The position numbers and the translations under genes were made by a program. DNA of 18,421 nucleotides. It comes from Larix sibirica (taxonomy: Eukaryota; Streptophyta; Pinopsida; Pinales; Pinaceae). The stretch is taken from the NCBI GenBank assembly GCA_004151065.3, contig NWUY0300047479.1, positions 14,359 to 32,779 of the forward strand. Direction: 5' to 3'. The notes under the pieces are model-generated. The model was not told where the DNA came from, made no database searches, and saw only the letters and a list, made by a program, of their open reading frames with translations. This document shows positions 18,132 to 18,421 of the stretch, in pieces; position 1 is the stretch's first letter; each line of letters starts with the position of its first letter.

Positions 18132-18155
18132 CTTTGGATGGTCCCTTATCCAAGG
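18132..18155. repeat. Imperfect hairpin, inverted relative of 16616-16639
   Basis: CTTTGGAT and ATCCAAGG can pair at 7 of 8 positions around an 8-base loop. Compared with the reverse complement of 16616-16639, 21 of 24 bases agree, including the loop. In direct orientation only 17 of 24 agree. The two copies are therefore inverted relative to each other. Confidence 0.75.
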
Positions 18156-18421
18156 TCATAAAGGAATGACAGATTACTCAAATATACATAGGAACAAGCA
18201 CTTTTTCAATTAAAATGTAGAAATTGTTAACATGTAGAAAAATATCTTAAATTGTCGATGTCCAAGCTAAATGTGATAGAATCATAATCAAAAGGGCTCC
18301 AACCTAAATTGGCTTGTCCATAAAACTTAAATAACAAAAATTTCTCAACCTACTTAATTGAAAAATCTAATCTAACTAAAAAAAAATCACTCTAAACCAC
18401 TTATACTATGAAACGAGAACT
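18156..18421. other. AT-rich end of window, nothing recognised
   Basis: A-rich sequence with no coding frame or repeat that I can support. Confidence 0.5.

Noticed and set aside
1-18421. tRNA, rRNA, CRISPR array or bacterial-type operon
   Set aside because: I found no cloverleaf-like segment, no rRNA-like sequence, no regularly spaced identical repeats and no tightly packed genes on reading both strands.

Overview
This window looks like repeat-dense, AT-rich nuclear DNA of a seed plant. The evidence is a plant-type LINE (DUF4283-like ORF1, zinc knuckle, AP endonuclease and reverse transcriptase), a Ty3/gypsy element whose domain wording matches plant retroelements, and a small LTR element with a plant initiator-tRNA-Met type primer site. 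From memory, the gypsy resembles elements annotated in conifers such as yews, so a large gymnosperm genome is possible, but this is inference. I find no intact host gene, tRNA, rRNA or CRISPR. Every recognisable coding region is a decayed transposon remnant.

Layout: positions 1-5875 hold a LINE on the minus strand. Its 5' end is near 5875 and it runs off the left edge inside the reverse transcriptase. Its ORF1 is split, just after the zinc knuckle, by a same-strand LTR retrotransposon at about 2600-4522. That element has roughly 0.3 kb LTRs, a primer-binding site at 4201-4212, a degenerate tandem repeat, a decayed unrecognised reading frame and no recognisable pol. Positions 5876-8590 are AT-rich, with short tandem duplications, a 44-bp perfect palindrome and one unrecognised 94-codon ORF.

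Positions 8591-14990 are a minus-strand Ty3/gypsy element. Read 5' to 3' on its own strand it has a gag N-terminal extension, gag, a damaged zinc knuckle, an aspartic protease, a second gag-like domain, a pre-RT linker and RT. The RT is broken by about 1 kb of foreign sequence (about 9230-10270) and stops abruptly at 8591, so RNase H, integrase and the 3' LTR are missing.

Positions 15000-18421 are AT-rich with no recognised gene. They hold two related palindromic hairpins in opposite orientation about 1.5 kb apart, which may mark an unknown inverted-repeat element.

The most interesting points are the second gag-like domain between protease and RT, the nested non-autonomous LTR element with its internal minisatellite, and the pair of inverted hairpins. 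Stops and frameshifts are everywhere, and key residues are lost (YLDE for YxDD, SNH for SDH, a Phe in the zinc knuckle). None of these elements can be active.
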